DNA of 64,000 bases, taken from the NCBI RefSeq assembly GCF_036345155.1, contig NZ_CP107772.1, positions 8,680,001-8,744,000 on the forward strand. Direction: 5' to 3'. Position numbers and translations under genes: made by a program. This document shows, one piece after another, positions 16,846-24,861 of the stretch. The notes beneath the pieces were generated by a model. That model was not told the DNA's origin and made no database searches. It was given only the letters and a program-made list of their open reading frames with translations. This DNA comes from Streptomyces sp. NBC_00582. Its GTDB lineage: Bacteria > Actinomycetota > Actinomycetes > Streptomycetales > Streptomycetaceae. How positions within the stretch are numbered: the first letter of the stretch is position 1; the number at the start of each line of letters is the position of its first letter.

Positions 16846-17613
16846 CTAGTGGAACCTGAGTCCGCCGTTGATGTGCCATACCTGGCCGGTGACCCAGTCG
16901 GCGTCGTCGCTGAGGAGGAAGGAGATCAGCTGAGCGACGTCGCTGGGCCTGCCGAGCCTCTTGATCGGACTCTTGGCGAGGGTCATCGCCTTGATCTCGT
17001 CACTGATGAACGCCTCGGCCTGCTCACTGAGCACGAGGCCGGGGCTGAGCGCGTTGGCCCGAACGCCGTGGGGGCCGTAGACGGCGGCGATGTGACGGGT
17101 GAGGGCGTTGATGCCGGCCTTGGAGGCCCCGTAGGCGGGGCGTTGGGGTTCTCCCGCGTCTGCCGCGTCGGAGGACATGTTGACGATGGAACCGCCACCG
17201 GCGGCGATGAGGTGCGGGATGGCGTGCTTGTTGATGAGCGCGTAGCTGGTGAGGTTCGCGCGCAGCGTCCTCTCCCAGTTGGCGAGGTCCATGTCGACCA
17301 GAGGTCTGTCGTTGCTCATGGTGGCGATCGATGTGTCGGCGGCGATGTTGGCGACTCCGTCAAGTCCTCCGAAAGCGGCGACGGCGTCGGCCACGAGGGA
17401 TTCGATCGAGCTCGGGTCGAGGAGGTCGAAGCGCTCCGCTCGCGCGGTTCCGCCGGCCTCGGAGATCTCCTGTGCCACCGTCTTCGCCCCGACGAGGTCG
17501 ATGTCGCCCAGGAAGACCTTCGCACCCTCCGCTCCCAGGCGGCGGGCCGTTGCCGCACCGATCCCCGCAGCGCCCCCCGCGACCAGAATTCTCTTTCCTT
17601 CGAGTTCACCCAC
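16846..17613 (-). CDS. short-chain dehydrogenase/reductase
   Basis: A 255-residue SDR. The NAD(P) site is the GGAAGIG variant near residue 13; the active site is the NMSS serine with Tyr-x3-Lys in YGASK. The GTG at 17613 was chosen because GAAGGAGAAG precedes it and the usual SDR N-terminus follows. It lies between the Rieske oxygenase (41-base gap) and the hydrolase. It could oxidise a cis-dihydrodiol or an alcohol formed by the oxygenase; the substrate is not defined by sequence. Confidence 0.85.
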   Translation of the reverse strand: MGELEGKRILVAGGAAGIGAATARRLGAEGAKVFLGDIDLVGAKTVAQEISEAGGTARAERFDLLDPSSIESLVADAVAAFGGLDGVANIAADTSIATMSNDRPLVDMDLANWERTLRANLTSYALINKHAIPHLIAAGGGSIVNMSSDAADAGEPQRPAYGASKAGINALTRHIAAVYGPHGVRANALSPGLVLSEQAEAFISDEIKAMTLAKSPIKRLGRPSDVAQLISFLLSDDADWVTGQVWHINGGLRFH

Positions 17614-17654
17614 GGCCTTCTCCTTCGAAGTCCTGGACCGAGAGCCGCGCGGGT

Positions 17655-18995
17655 TCACGCGCCGCCTGCGACGGTGGGGTCGAGTTCGCGGTTCAGTCCG
17701 GCGCCGGACCGGAGTTCCTCCGTGGCCTCCAGCCAGTCCGCGTCCGCGGGCAGGACGATTCCGCCCGAGCGCTGCCGGTAGACCGTCGGATCGTCGAGGC
17801 CGGGCGGGGTGGTCCCCTTGTCGCGCAGGGCGGCGATCGCGCGCAGCATCCGGCGCCGGACGCGGATGACCATGACGTCCGCGCTGCCCAGGTGCTCGTG
17901 GGTGCGGTCGACGATGCCGCCCATGCTCTCGGTGATGGCCTGGTCCTCGACCGTCACGCCGGTGATGCCGGTGAAGCTGTCCCCGCGCAGCTGCGCGTCG
18001 CGGTCGATGAAGTAGTCGTTGTGCTTGTTGGGGGCGAGCCGGAAACGCCCGTACCAGTCGGGGGTGTTCGGCAGGGTGGCCCAGGCCTCCTTCTCCCGTG
18101 TCGTGATGCCGAGGCCCTGGGTGGCGGGAGCCGCGTGCCGCACGCCCTGCGGCTCGCTGTGGAACGCCATGGTGTGGGTGTCGTCCATGGGGACCCAGGC
18201 CCGGAAACCGCACTTGGTACCGAGGACACCGGTGGGGATCATCGTGAAGAAGGGGAAGAGGAAGTGGGCGAACCGCCAGTAGGTCTTCTCCGGGGAGCCG
18301 GCGTTGCGGTAGGCGCCGTAGGTGGCGCCGTACCCGGTGTCCAGGACCTTGTAGCGGGGTGCGCGGTCCTCGATGGTGTAACGCAGGAAGCTGCCCTCGG
18401 GGGCGTCCTCGGCATCCGCGTGTCCGACGTGCAGGAAACCGAAGTGACTGGTGTCGATGTCGCCTTCGAGTGACTGCAGCCAGTTGCACTCGCGCTGGAA
18501 CGCCCACGACTCCACGGGCGTGTCGGTGTCGTCGAACCACTCGAACCCGGGCATCGGCGGGGGCGTCTCTCGGGGACCGAGATAGGCCCACACCAGTCCG
18601 CCCGCCTCGCGGCACGGGTAGGTGCGAGCGCGTACGCGGTCCTTGAAGTTGCTCTCGACGGGTTCGTTCGGCATGTCGAGGCAGGTGCCGTCGGGGGCGA
18701 ACTTCCAGCCGTGGTAGACGCAGCGCAGTCCCTCCTCCTCTCCGGTCGCCTCGTTGCGGGCGAAGAACAGCGACGCCCCGCGGTGCGGACAGTTCTCCGC
18801 GATCAGCCCCGGCTTTCCGCCGCGGCTGCGGAAGCCGATGAGGCGCTCGCCTAGGACGAGGATGCGCACCGGGGCGCCGCCGGAGACGAGCTCGGAGGCG
18901 AGAGCCACAGGTACCCAGTACTCGCGCATGAGGTTGCCCATGGGCGTGCCGGGGCCGACGCGGCAGAGGGCGTCGTTGTCCGTTTCCTTCAGCAC
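17655..18995 (-). CDS. Rieske non-heme iron oxygenase, alpha subunit (phthalate/vanillate family)
   Basis: A 446-residue single-component terminal oxygenase. The Rieske cluster ligands are Cys69-His71 (CPHRG) and Cys92-His95 (CVYHGW). The mononuclear iron site is Asp181-x2-His184-x4-His189. Length and layout fit the phthalate 4,5-dioxygenase, vanillate demethylase and LigX-like group, whose members lack a beta subunit and take electrons from a PDR/VanB reductase. That reductase is encoded divergently at 19352. An O-demethylation or dihydroxylation of an aromatic acid is likely. The ATG at 18995 is 40 bases from a perfect palindrome that probably controls it. Confidence 0.9.
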   Translation of the reverse strand: MLKETDNDALCRVGPGTPMGNLMREYWVPVALASELVSGGAPVRILVLGERLIGFRSRGGKPGLIAENCPHRGASLFFARNEATGEEEGLRCVYHGWKFAPDGTCLDMPNEPVESNFKDRVRARTYPCREAGGLVWAYLGPRETPPPMPGFEWFDDTDTPVESWAFQRECNWLQSLEGDIDTSHFGFLHVGHADAEDAPEGSFLRYTIEDRAPRYKVLDTGYGATYGAYRNAGSPEKTYWRFAHFLFPFFTMIPTGVLGTKCGFRAWVPMDDTHTMAFHSEPQGVRHAAPATQGLGITTREKEAWATLPNTPDWYGRFRLAPNKHNDYFIDRDAQLRGDSFTGITGVTVEDQAITESMGGIVDRTHEHLGSADVMVIRVRRRMLRAIAALRDKGTTPPGLDDPTVYRQRSGGIVLPADADWLEATEELRSGAGLNRELDPTVAGGA

Positions 18996-19035
18996 TGTGC
19001 GGGTCCTTTCGATGGCGGAAAGTGTCCTCGATGAA

Positions 19036-19055
19036 TGTCTTCAATATTGAAGACA
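19036..19055. promoter_or_regulatory. 20-bp perfect palindrome, operator of the Rieske/reductase divergon
   Basis: TGTCTTCAATATTGAAGACA reads the same on both strands and lies between the divergent Rieske and HicB-like/reductase genes. It is AT-rich in an otherwise GC-rich region. The GntR/FCD regulator at 20360, encoded at the end of the rightward unit, is the obvious candidate to bind it. Confidence 0.75.
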
Positions 19056-19104
19056 CTGCTTGGTAGTGTCAACGTCGCGACGCGAACGAGAGAGGTGAAG
19101 TCCG

Positions 19105-19341
19105 ATGGAAGAGCAGGACGTGCCGGCTGTGCCCTACGTGCTGGACGTGTCCACACGCCGCACCGAGTCCGGGGAGTGGGTGTGCCGGCTGGAGTACCCG
19201 GAACTGCCCGGGTGCGTCGCGGAGCGGCGAGACGTGTTCGAGGCGCTGGACGAGGTCGAACGGCGCCGCGAGGCCTGGCTGAACGGGCGCCGGTCCGCCG
19301 GACTCCCGGTGCCGACACCACGAGCCGCTCTTCCGGTCTGA
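19105..19341 (+). CDS. HicB-like small protein without a HicA partner
   Basis: A 78-residue protein matching the HicB/UPF0150 fold: an extended strand with E-x-G-EWVCRLEYPELPGC, then a helix with EALDEVERRREAWL and a G-x-PVP-x-P ending. In toxin-antitoxin pairs HicB is an RNase-H-like antitoxin next to the small HicA toxin, but no HicA gene is here and no DNA-binding tail follows. It is instead the first gene of the unit encoding the Rieske reductase, 10 bases before it. It may have been co-opted as an oxygenase accessory or regulatory protein. The function is unknown. Confidence 0.7.
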   Translation: MEEQDVPAVPYVLDVSTRRTESGEWVCRLEYPELPGCVAERRDVFEALDEVERRREAWLNGRRSAGLPVPTPRAALPV

Positions 19342-19351
19342 GGGGGATGAC

Positions 19352-20329
19352 ATGTCCGAACTGACGCTTGCCGGATCGGACCGGCCGAGCACGGTGTCCG
19401 TGGAACGGTGGCTGGTGGTGGCGGAGCACGTCGAAGAGGCCGACGGGGTCGTGTCCTTGACGCTGCGGGCGGAGGACGGGCTGCCGCTGCCGCCCTGGCT
19501 GCCCGGTGCCCACTGCGAGGTGGAGGTGAACGGCGGGCTGCGGCGGCAGTACTCGCTGTGCGGCCGTCCGTCGGACCCGGCCTGGAGGATTGCGGTACTG
19601 CGCGAGCCCGCGTCGCGGGGCGGGTCGCGGTGGCTCCACGACGAGGCCGCGGCCGGTACCCGTCTGCGCGTCACCGAGTTGCGCAACCACTTCCCCTACG
19701 AGGGTCCGGGGCCGGTCGTCTTCGTCGCGGGCGGCATCGGGATCACTCCGCTCCTGCCGATGCTCGCCGTGGCCGAGGAGTCGGGGGTGCCGTGGAAGCT
19801 GCACTACGCGGGACGCAGCCGGGAGTCCATGGCTTTCCTCGGCGAGTTGGCCGCGTACACGGGGCGCGTCGAGCTGTACCCCTCCGACACGGGGCACCAC
19901 CTCGACGTCGACCAGGTGGCCCGCGAGCTCCCGGCGGGAGCCCGGGTGTACGCCTGTGGCCCGGCCCGTCTGCTCGACGCGTTGGAGCAGGGGCTGGCGG
20001 CGACGTCCGCCGCACTGCGCACCGAACGGTTCCGCGGCGTCGAGGTGGACAGCTCCGGTGACCGGCCGTTCCTCGTGCGGTGCGCACGTTCCGAGACCGA
20101 CGTCGAGGTCAAGGCGGACCAGAGCATCCTCGCCGCGCTGGCCGAGGCAGGGGTGGCCCAGACCTCGCAGTGCGAGGAGGGGGTGTGCGGCTCGTGCGAG
20201 ACGGCCGTGCTGGACGGGGTTCCCGAGCACCGGGACCTGCTGCTGACCGACGAGGAACGAGCGGAGAACACGACGATGATGATCTGTGTGTCGCGCGCCC
20301 GGAGTCCTCGGCTCGTGCTCGACGTCTGA
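19352..20329 (+). CDS. PDR/VanB family oxidoreductase (Rieske oxygenase reductase)
   Basis: A 325-residue reductase built as FMN domain (RQYSLCG near residue 70), NAD domain (GGIGITPLLPM near 130) and C-terminal plant-type 2Fe-2S domain with C-x4-C-x2-C (CEEGVCGSC) and a distal Cys in MMICVSRA. This is the phthalate dioxygenase reductase/vanillate demethylase VanB layout. It supplies electrons to the divergent Rieske oxygenase. The gene sits between the HicB-like gene and the GntR regulator, all on one strand within 30 bases of each other. Confidence 0.9.
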   Translation: MSELTLAGSDRPSTVSVERWLVVAEHVEEADGVVSLTLRAEDGLPLPPWLPGAHCEVEVNGGLRRQYSLCGRPSDPAWRIAVLREPASRGGSRWLHDEAAAGTRLRVTELRNHFPYEGPGPVVFVAGGIGITPLLPMLAVAEESGVPWKLHYAGRSRESMAFLGELAAYTGRVELYPSDTGHHLDVDQVARELPAGARVYACGPARLLDALEQGLAATSAALRTERFRGVEVDSSGDRPFLVRCARSETDVEVKADQSILAALAEAGVAQTSQCEEGVCGSCETAVLDGVPEHRDLLLTDEERAENTTMMICVSRARSPRLVLDV

Positions 20330-20359
20330 GGTGGTGGGACGCTCAGTAGGATCGGGTTC

Positions 20360-21040
20360 ATGGTTACCTTCGCCCGTCCCGCCAGCCGCACCACGGCCAA
20401 GGTGCTCGACAGCGTACGGGCCGCGATCCTCTCCGGTGAGCTGGCACCCGGCGAGCAGGTCCGGCAGCAGGTGTGGGCCGAGCGGTGCGGGGTCAGCCGG
20501 CCCCCGGTCCGGGAGGCCCTGGAGATCCTCAGCAACGAGGGCCTGCTCGTGCACGGCCTGAACCAGGGATATTTCGTCACGAAATTCAGCACCGACGAGA
20601 TGGACCAGCTCTACACGATGCGCCACCTGCTGGAACTGGAGGCGATCCGCACCCTCGTCTGGCCCGAGGCGGACACGCTGGCCGACCTGCGGAGGCGGGC
20701 CCACGAGATCGAGTCGGCGGCCGACGCCGGCCGCCCGGACTTCGCGATGCAGGCGGTGGCGGAGTTCTTCCTGGAGATCTACCGGCTGTGTCCGCGCAAA
20801 CTCATCGTGGCCGAGATCGAGCGACTCTGGATCAGAACGGCCGCGTACCGGGCGCTCAACTACGACGTGATGGCGGCCCCACGAGGTGTCGATCTGCGCT
20901 TCCAGGAGGTCATCGACGCGCTTGGGGCACAGGACCGTGACGCCCTGGCCGAGTTGCTGCAACGCCCCACCCTGCGCGGTATGCGACGCGCGCGGGGCGG
21001 GGCGGAGGAGCCGGTGGCACGATCCGTACCGACCGCCTGA
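20360..21040 (+). CDS. GntR family regulator, FCD subfamily (VanR-like by context)
   Basis: A 226-residue repressor with an N-terminal winged helix (residues about 12-75; ERCGVSRPPVREALEILSNEGLL) and a helical FCD effector domain. VanR of several bacteria is of this class and controls vanillate demethylase, a Rieske oxygenase with a VanB reductase, which is the same combination seen here. It likely binds the palindrome at 19036-19055. The start is the ATG at 20360, with only a weak ribosome site 31 bases after the reductase stop. Confidence 0.87.
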   Translation: MVTFARPASRTTAKVLDSVRAAILSGELAPGEQVRQQVWAERCGVSRPPVREALEILSNEGLLVHGLNQGYFVTKFSTDEMDQLYTMRHLLELEAIRTLVWPEADTLADLRRRAHEIESAADAGRPDFAMQAVAEFFLEIYRLCPRKLIVAEIERLWIRTAAYRALNYDVMAAPRGVDLRFQEVIDALGAQDRDALAELLQRPTLRGMRRARGGAEEPVARSVPTA

Positions 21041-21075
21041 TGCCGTAGCTACCGTTGAACGAAGCCTCATGCGTG

Positions 21076-21822
21076 TCAGCGACGGGTGAATCCGCCGTCG
21101 ACGGCGATGATCTGGCCGGTGATGAACGCCGCCTCGTCCGACGCGAGGAACGCGATCGTGTTGGCGACGTCCTCCGGTGTCTGCGATCGCTGCAGGTCCT
21201 GCTGTTGTGCGATCTCGTCGAAGAACTCCTGGGGCAGTATCCGGACCGCCTTGGCGGTCCGGACCAGGCTGGGGGCGACCGCGTTGGCGGTGACCTCGTA
21301 GGGTGCCAGGTTCGTCGCCAGCGCATGGGTGAGTCCGTGGATGGCGGCCTTCGAGGAGATGTACGCGACGAAGGACGGCGGGGCCTTCCAGTAGCTCGCC
21401 GACGCCATGTTGATCACCCGACCCGCGGGGGAGCGCTTGAGGTGGTCGAGGAACGCCCTGGTGGTCAGGAACGCGCCGTCGACGTTGACCGAGAAGGTCT
21501 GCCGCCACTGCTCGTACGTCACGTTGTCGATGTCGCCCAACGGCGCGGCGACCGCGTTGTTCACGACGATGTCGGCGGGGCCCAGCGCCTCGCGCACCTG
21601 GTCGGCGAAGCCACGTATCTGCTCCTCGTCGGATATGTCGACCTTCGCGCTGAAGAACCGTCGCCCGTTGGCCTCGACCAGCCCCCTCGTCTCCTCCGCC
21701 GGGATGATGTCGGCGACCGCGATGTCGGCGCCCTCGGACGCCAGCTTGCGAGCGGTCGCCTGACCGATTCCGCCACTGGCGCCGGTTATTACGGCGATCC
21801 TGCCCGTCAGACGACCGGCCAT
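21076..21822 (-). CDS. short-chain dehydrogenase/reductase
   Basis: A 248-residue classical SDR: cofactor motif TGASGGIG near residue 12, NNAVAAP in place of NNAG, the serine of NMASASYW and Tyr-x3-Lys in YISSK, ending with DGGFTRR. It is the final gene of a five-gene minus-strand operon (SDR, amidohydrolase, acyl-CoA synthetase, MaoC, this gene). In that company it may act as a 3-hydroxyacyl-CoA or similar dehydrogenase. Confidence 0.85.
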   Translation of the reverse strand: MAGRLTGRIAVITGASGGIGQATARKLASEGADIAVADIIPAEETRGLVEANGRRFFSAKVDISDEEQIRGFADQVREALGPADIVVNNAVAAPLGDIDNVTYEQWRQTFSVNVDGAFLTTRAFLDHLKRSPAGRVINMASASYWKAPPSFVAYISSKAAIHGLTHALATNLAPYEVTANAVAPSLVRTAKAVRILPQEFFDEIAQQQDLQRSQTPEDVANTIAFLASDEAAFITGQIIAVDGGFTRR

Positions 21823-21858
21823 GACTCAACTCCTCTTGTTCCGCAGGTGGTTCGGCGA

Positions 21859-22320
21859 TCAGACGTACTGCCGGGTCACGATGGTCGCGACGCAGGCCGG
21901 CTTGGTGCCCCCCTCGACCTCGAAGGTGACGGTCTGGCGGATCTGGATGCCGCCCTTGACGTCGGTGACCTCGTCGATCACCGTCCTTGCCCGCAGCTTG
22001 GCGCCCACCGGCACGGGAGCGGGAAAGCGGACCTTCTCGGTGCCGTAGTTCACGCCCATGGAGAAGCCGGTGTAGCGCGCCAGTTGGGGCAGAAACCGCG
22101 GGACGAGCGAGAGGGTGAGATAGCCGTGGGCGATCGGCCCGCCGAACGGGCTTTCCTTCTCGGCCCGTTCGACGTCGACGTGGATCCACTGGTGGTCACC
22201 GGTGGCGTCGGCGAAGAGGTTCACCATGTCCTGGGTGACCTCGATCCACTCGGTGGGGCCGAGCTCCTCGCCCACCAGGGCCTTGGCGGCCTCGACGCCC
22301 TCGACGGTGCGGGTGGTCAT
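21859..22320 (-). CDS. MaoC family (R)-enoyl-CoA hydratase
   Basis: A 153-residue single hot-dog hydratase. The catalytic Asp and His are in FADATGDHQWIH and the PFGGPIAHGYLTLSL segment covers the hydratase overhang. The ATG at 22320 was preferred because AGGAGA lies just before it; an ATG at 22338, overlapping the upstream stop as ATGA, would add six residues. Members hydrate enoyl-CoA to 3-hydroxyacyl-CoA. Beside an acyl-CoA synthetase and two SDRs it completes a beta-oxidation-like side-chain route. Confidence 0.87.
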   Translation of the reverse strand: MTTRTVEGVEAAKALVGEELGPTEWIEVTQDMVNLFADATGDHQWIHVDVERAEKESPFGGPIAHGYLTLSLVPRFLPQLARYTGFSMGVNYGTEKVRFPAPVPVGAKLRARTVIDEVTDVKGGIQIRQTVTFEVEGGTKPACVATIVTRQYV

Positions 22321-22334
22321 GTCTTCTCCTGTCG

Positions 22335-23972
22335 TCATGTGTTCCGGACTGCGGACCGGGCGGCCTCACGCGCCCAGTTCAGGTCGGCTTTGCCGGAGGG
22401 GCTGCGCTTGACCTCGTCGACCACGACAAGCTCGCGCGGGCGCTTGTGGTCGGCCAGTTGTTCGCCGACGTGCGCGCGGGCCTCCTGTTCGGTGAGCGTG
22501 GCACCGGCCCGCAGGGCCACCACGGCGACGATTCGCGAGCCCCACCGCGGATCCGGGGCGGCCACGACGATCGCGTCCCGGACGGCCGGGTGCGTCAGCA
22601 GGGCCTCCTCGACCTCCTCGGCGTGGACCTTCTCGCCGCCGGTGTTGATGACCCGGCTGCCGCGGCCGTGGAAGATCACGGTGCCGTCGGTCTCCAGGCT
22701 GGCCATGTCGCCGGGCACGACCCAGCGCTCGCCGTCGATCTCGAAGAACGTGGCGGCGGTCGCGGCGTCGTCGCCCTGGTAGCGGGCGCTCTCGTGGGCC
22801 CGCGCGGCGAGCAGTCCGACCTGGCCGGAACCGGGAACGACGTCCCCGCCCTTGTCGTCGATGACCCGCGCGCCGGGCCACAGCATGAATCGCGACGTCG
22901 CCGCCGAGTCTCCGCGCCGCGTGTCCTGCAGTGCGAAGGGACCGCCCTCGGAGGCCGTGACCGTGTCACGGCACAGCACGTCGGCGTGCCGGAGCAGCCG
23001 CTTCTTGACCTCGGCACTCCAGGTCATGCCGAAGCTGATCACCCGCTTCAGGCTGGTCAGGTCGTACGGGCGGCCGTCCGCCTCGGCGGCGTCCAGCGCG
23101 TCGGCCAGTGGCCGGGCGAAGACGTCACCGACGATCGCGACGGTGTCCACGCGCTCGCGCTCGATCGTGGCCGCCAGCTCGTCGGAGTCGTAGGACTTCG
23201 ACGGCAACAGGACCACACGGCCACCGCTCACCAGTGCTCCCAGCGCGGTGTACATGCCGGTGGCGTGCATGAGCGGGGGCGTGGACACGCACACCATGAC
23301 GTCCCGGTCCAGTCCGGACGTAGTCAAGGCGTCACACAATTCCTGAAGGCTTGACGGGGGCGGGCCCAGCAGGGAGACCTGGGAACCCCAGGCGAGGGTG
23401 AACAGCCGGGAGTGGCGCACCAGCACGCCCTTGGGCTTGCCGGTGGTGCCGCCGGTGTACGTCAGCCAGTGGTCGTTGCCGCGTGGGATCCGCAGGGCGG
23501 GCTCGGCCGCAGCGACCTCCCGCTCGAAGCCGAGGGCCCACTCCGGCAGCTTGCCGTCCCCGACCTGCAGCAGCGTGGCCAGCCGGGGCAGTTCCGTGTG
23601 AGCCTCGCCGAACCGCTCGGCCAGGGAAGCGTCGAAGACCACCGCCTCGGCCTGCGCGTCACCGAGTACCTGCACGAGCTCGTCGCTGCGGTAGCGGTAG
23701 TTGACGTTGACCGGCACGGCTCGCAGCTTGAGGGTGGCGAACACGGCCTCCAGGTACTCGATGCCGTTGTAGAGGGCTACCGCCACCCGGGACTCAGGGC
23801 CTACGCCCCGAGCGGCCAGGACGGCCGCCAGCCGGGCGGCCCGGTCGTCGAACTCGGCCCACGTCCGGGTCCGGTCGCCGTGACTGACGGCGAGCCGGCC
23901 CCGGCGCAAATCCCCGACCATCTCCAGGAGGGTCGCGAAGTTCTCGTCAAGGGTCGTGATGCTCTCGCTCAC
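22335..23972 (-). CDS. AMP-dependent acyl-CoA synthetase
   Basis: A 545-residue ANL-superfamily ligase that activates a carboxylic acid as acyl-AMP and then the CoA thioester. The P-loop is YTGGTTGKPKG near residue 172, the hinge GRGSRVINTGGEKVHAEEVE near 435, and the catalytic Lys in RSPSGKADLNW near 530. Its GTG start overlaps the amidohydrolase stop as GTGA. It resembles the fatty-acid/steroid side-chain FadD branch more than benzoate-CoA ligases. The acid it activates is probably a ring-cleavage or side-chain product. Confidence 0.88.
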   Translation of the reverse strand: MSESITTLDENFATLLEMVGDLRRGRLAVSHGDRTRTWAEFDDRAARLAAVLAARGVGPESRVAVALYNGIEYLEAVFATLKLRAVPVNVNYRYRSDELVQVLGDAQAEAVVFDASLAERFGEAHTELPRLATLLQVGDGKLPEWALGFEREVAAAEPALRIPRGNDHWLTYTGGTTGKPKGVLVRHSRLFTLAWGSQVSLLGPPPSSLQELCDALTTSGLDRDVMVCVSTPPLMHATGMYTALGALVSGGRVVLLPSKSYDSDELAATIERERVDTVAIVGDVFARPLADALDAAEADGRPYDLTSLKRVISFGMTWSAEVKKRLLRHADVLCRDTVTASEGGPFALQDTRRGDSAATSRFMLWPGARVIDDKGGDVVPGSGQVGLLAARAHESARYQGDDAATAATFFEIDGERWVVPGDMASLETDGTVIFHGRGSRVINTGGEKVHAEEVEEALLTHPAVRDAIVVAAPDPRWGSRIVAVVALRAGATLTEQEARAHVGEQLADHKRPRELVVVDEVKRSPSGKADLNWAREAARSAVRNT

Positions 23973-24856
23973 GCCTCAGCCGCGCCCTTCAGCCCGAACA
24001 GCCGCGCCGCGTTCTCCTTGAGGATCTTCGGGCGCACCTCGTCCTTGATGGCGATGTTGGCGAAGTCCCGCATCCACCGCTCCGGCGTGATCAGCGGGAA
24101 GTCGGAGCCGAACAGCACCTTGTCCTTCAGCAGGGTGTTGGCGTACTGCACCAGCTGCGGCGGGAAGTACTTCGGCGACCAGCCGGACAGGTCGATGTAC
24201 ACCTGCGGCTTGTGCGTGGCCACCGACAGCGCCTCGTCCTGCCAGGGGAACGACGGATGGGCCAGGATGATCGGCATGTCCGGGAAGTCGACGGCGACGT
24301 CGTCGATGTACATGGGGTTGGAGTACTTCAGCCGGATGCCGCCACCGCCTGGCCGACCTGCGCCCACGCCGGTCTGCCCCGTGTGGAACAGGGCGATCAG
24401 ATTGTGCTCGGCGATGACCTCGTACAGCGGGTAGGCCAGCCGGTCGTTCGGGAAGAACGCCTGCGTGTTGGGGTGGAACTTGAAGCCGCGCACGCCGTAC
24501 TCGGTGATCAGCCGGCGGGCCGCCCGTACGCCGGCCGCGCCCCGGTGGGGGTCGATGCTGGCGAACGGGATGATCACATCGCTGTGCTCGGCGGCGAGTT
24601 CGGCGACTTCCTCGTTGGTCGGCACCGGCTCCTCACCGGTCTGCGAGATGCTGTCGACACCGAAGGCGACCGCGGCCATCCGGCGTTGCCGGTAGTAGTC
24701 GGCCAGCTCCGGCAGCGAGTAGCGCGGCATCGTCCCGATGCCGAAGTACTCGCCCATGCCCTCGGCGTTCGGGGCGTGCGCGGCCCCTCGGACGGACTTG
24801 TGCACATGGGCGTGGACGTCGATCGCGTCCAGCGCGTCCAGGTCGAGGTCGGGCAT
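23969..24856 (-). CDS. amidohydrolase family 2 (ACMSD/LigW/LigY-like) metalloenzyme
   Basis: A 295-residue TIM-barrel hydrolase/decarboxylase. The first metal pair is His15-x-His17 (DVHAHVH), further ligands are the His of FHTGQTG and of ILAHPSFPW, and the acid is the Asp of LFGSDFP. The family holds non-oxidative decarboxylases (aminocarboxymuconate semialdehyde, gamma-resorcylate, 5-carboxyvanillate) and C-C hydrolases such as LigY, all in aromatic degradation. The ATG at 24856 is 5 bases past the SDR stop. It is translationally linked to the acyl-CoA synthetase. Which reaction it does is not decidable here. Confidence 0.82.
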   Translation of the reverse strand: MPDLDLDALDAIDVHAHVHKSVRGAAHAPNAEGMGEYFGIGTMPRYSLPELADYYRQRRMAAVAFGVDSISQTGEEPVPTNEEVAELAAEHSDVIIPFASIDPHRGAAGVRAARRLITEYGVRGFKFHPNTQAFFPNDRLAYPLYEVIAEHNLIALFHTGQTGVGAGRPGGGGIRLKYSNPMYIDDVAVDFPDMPIILAHPSFPWQDEALSVATHKPQVYIDLSGWSPKYFPPQLVQYANTLLKDKVLFGSDFPLITPERWMRDFANIAIKDEVRPKILKENAARLFGLKGAAEA

Positions 24857-24861
24857 GGTGC

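Noticed and set aside
19105..19341. HicAB toxin-antitoxin module
   Set aside because: No HicA-like small RNA-binding toxin is encoded on either side.
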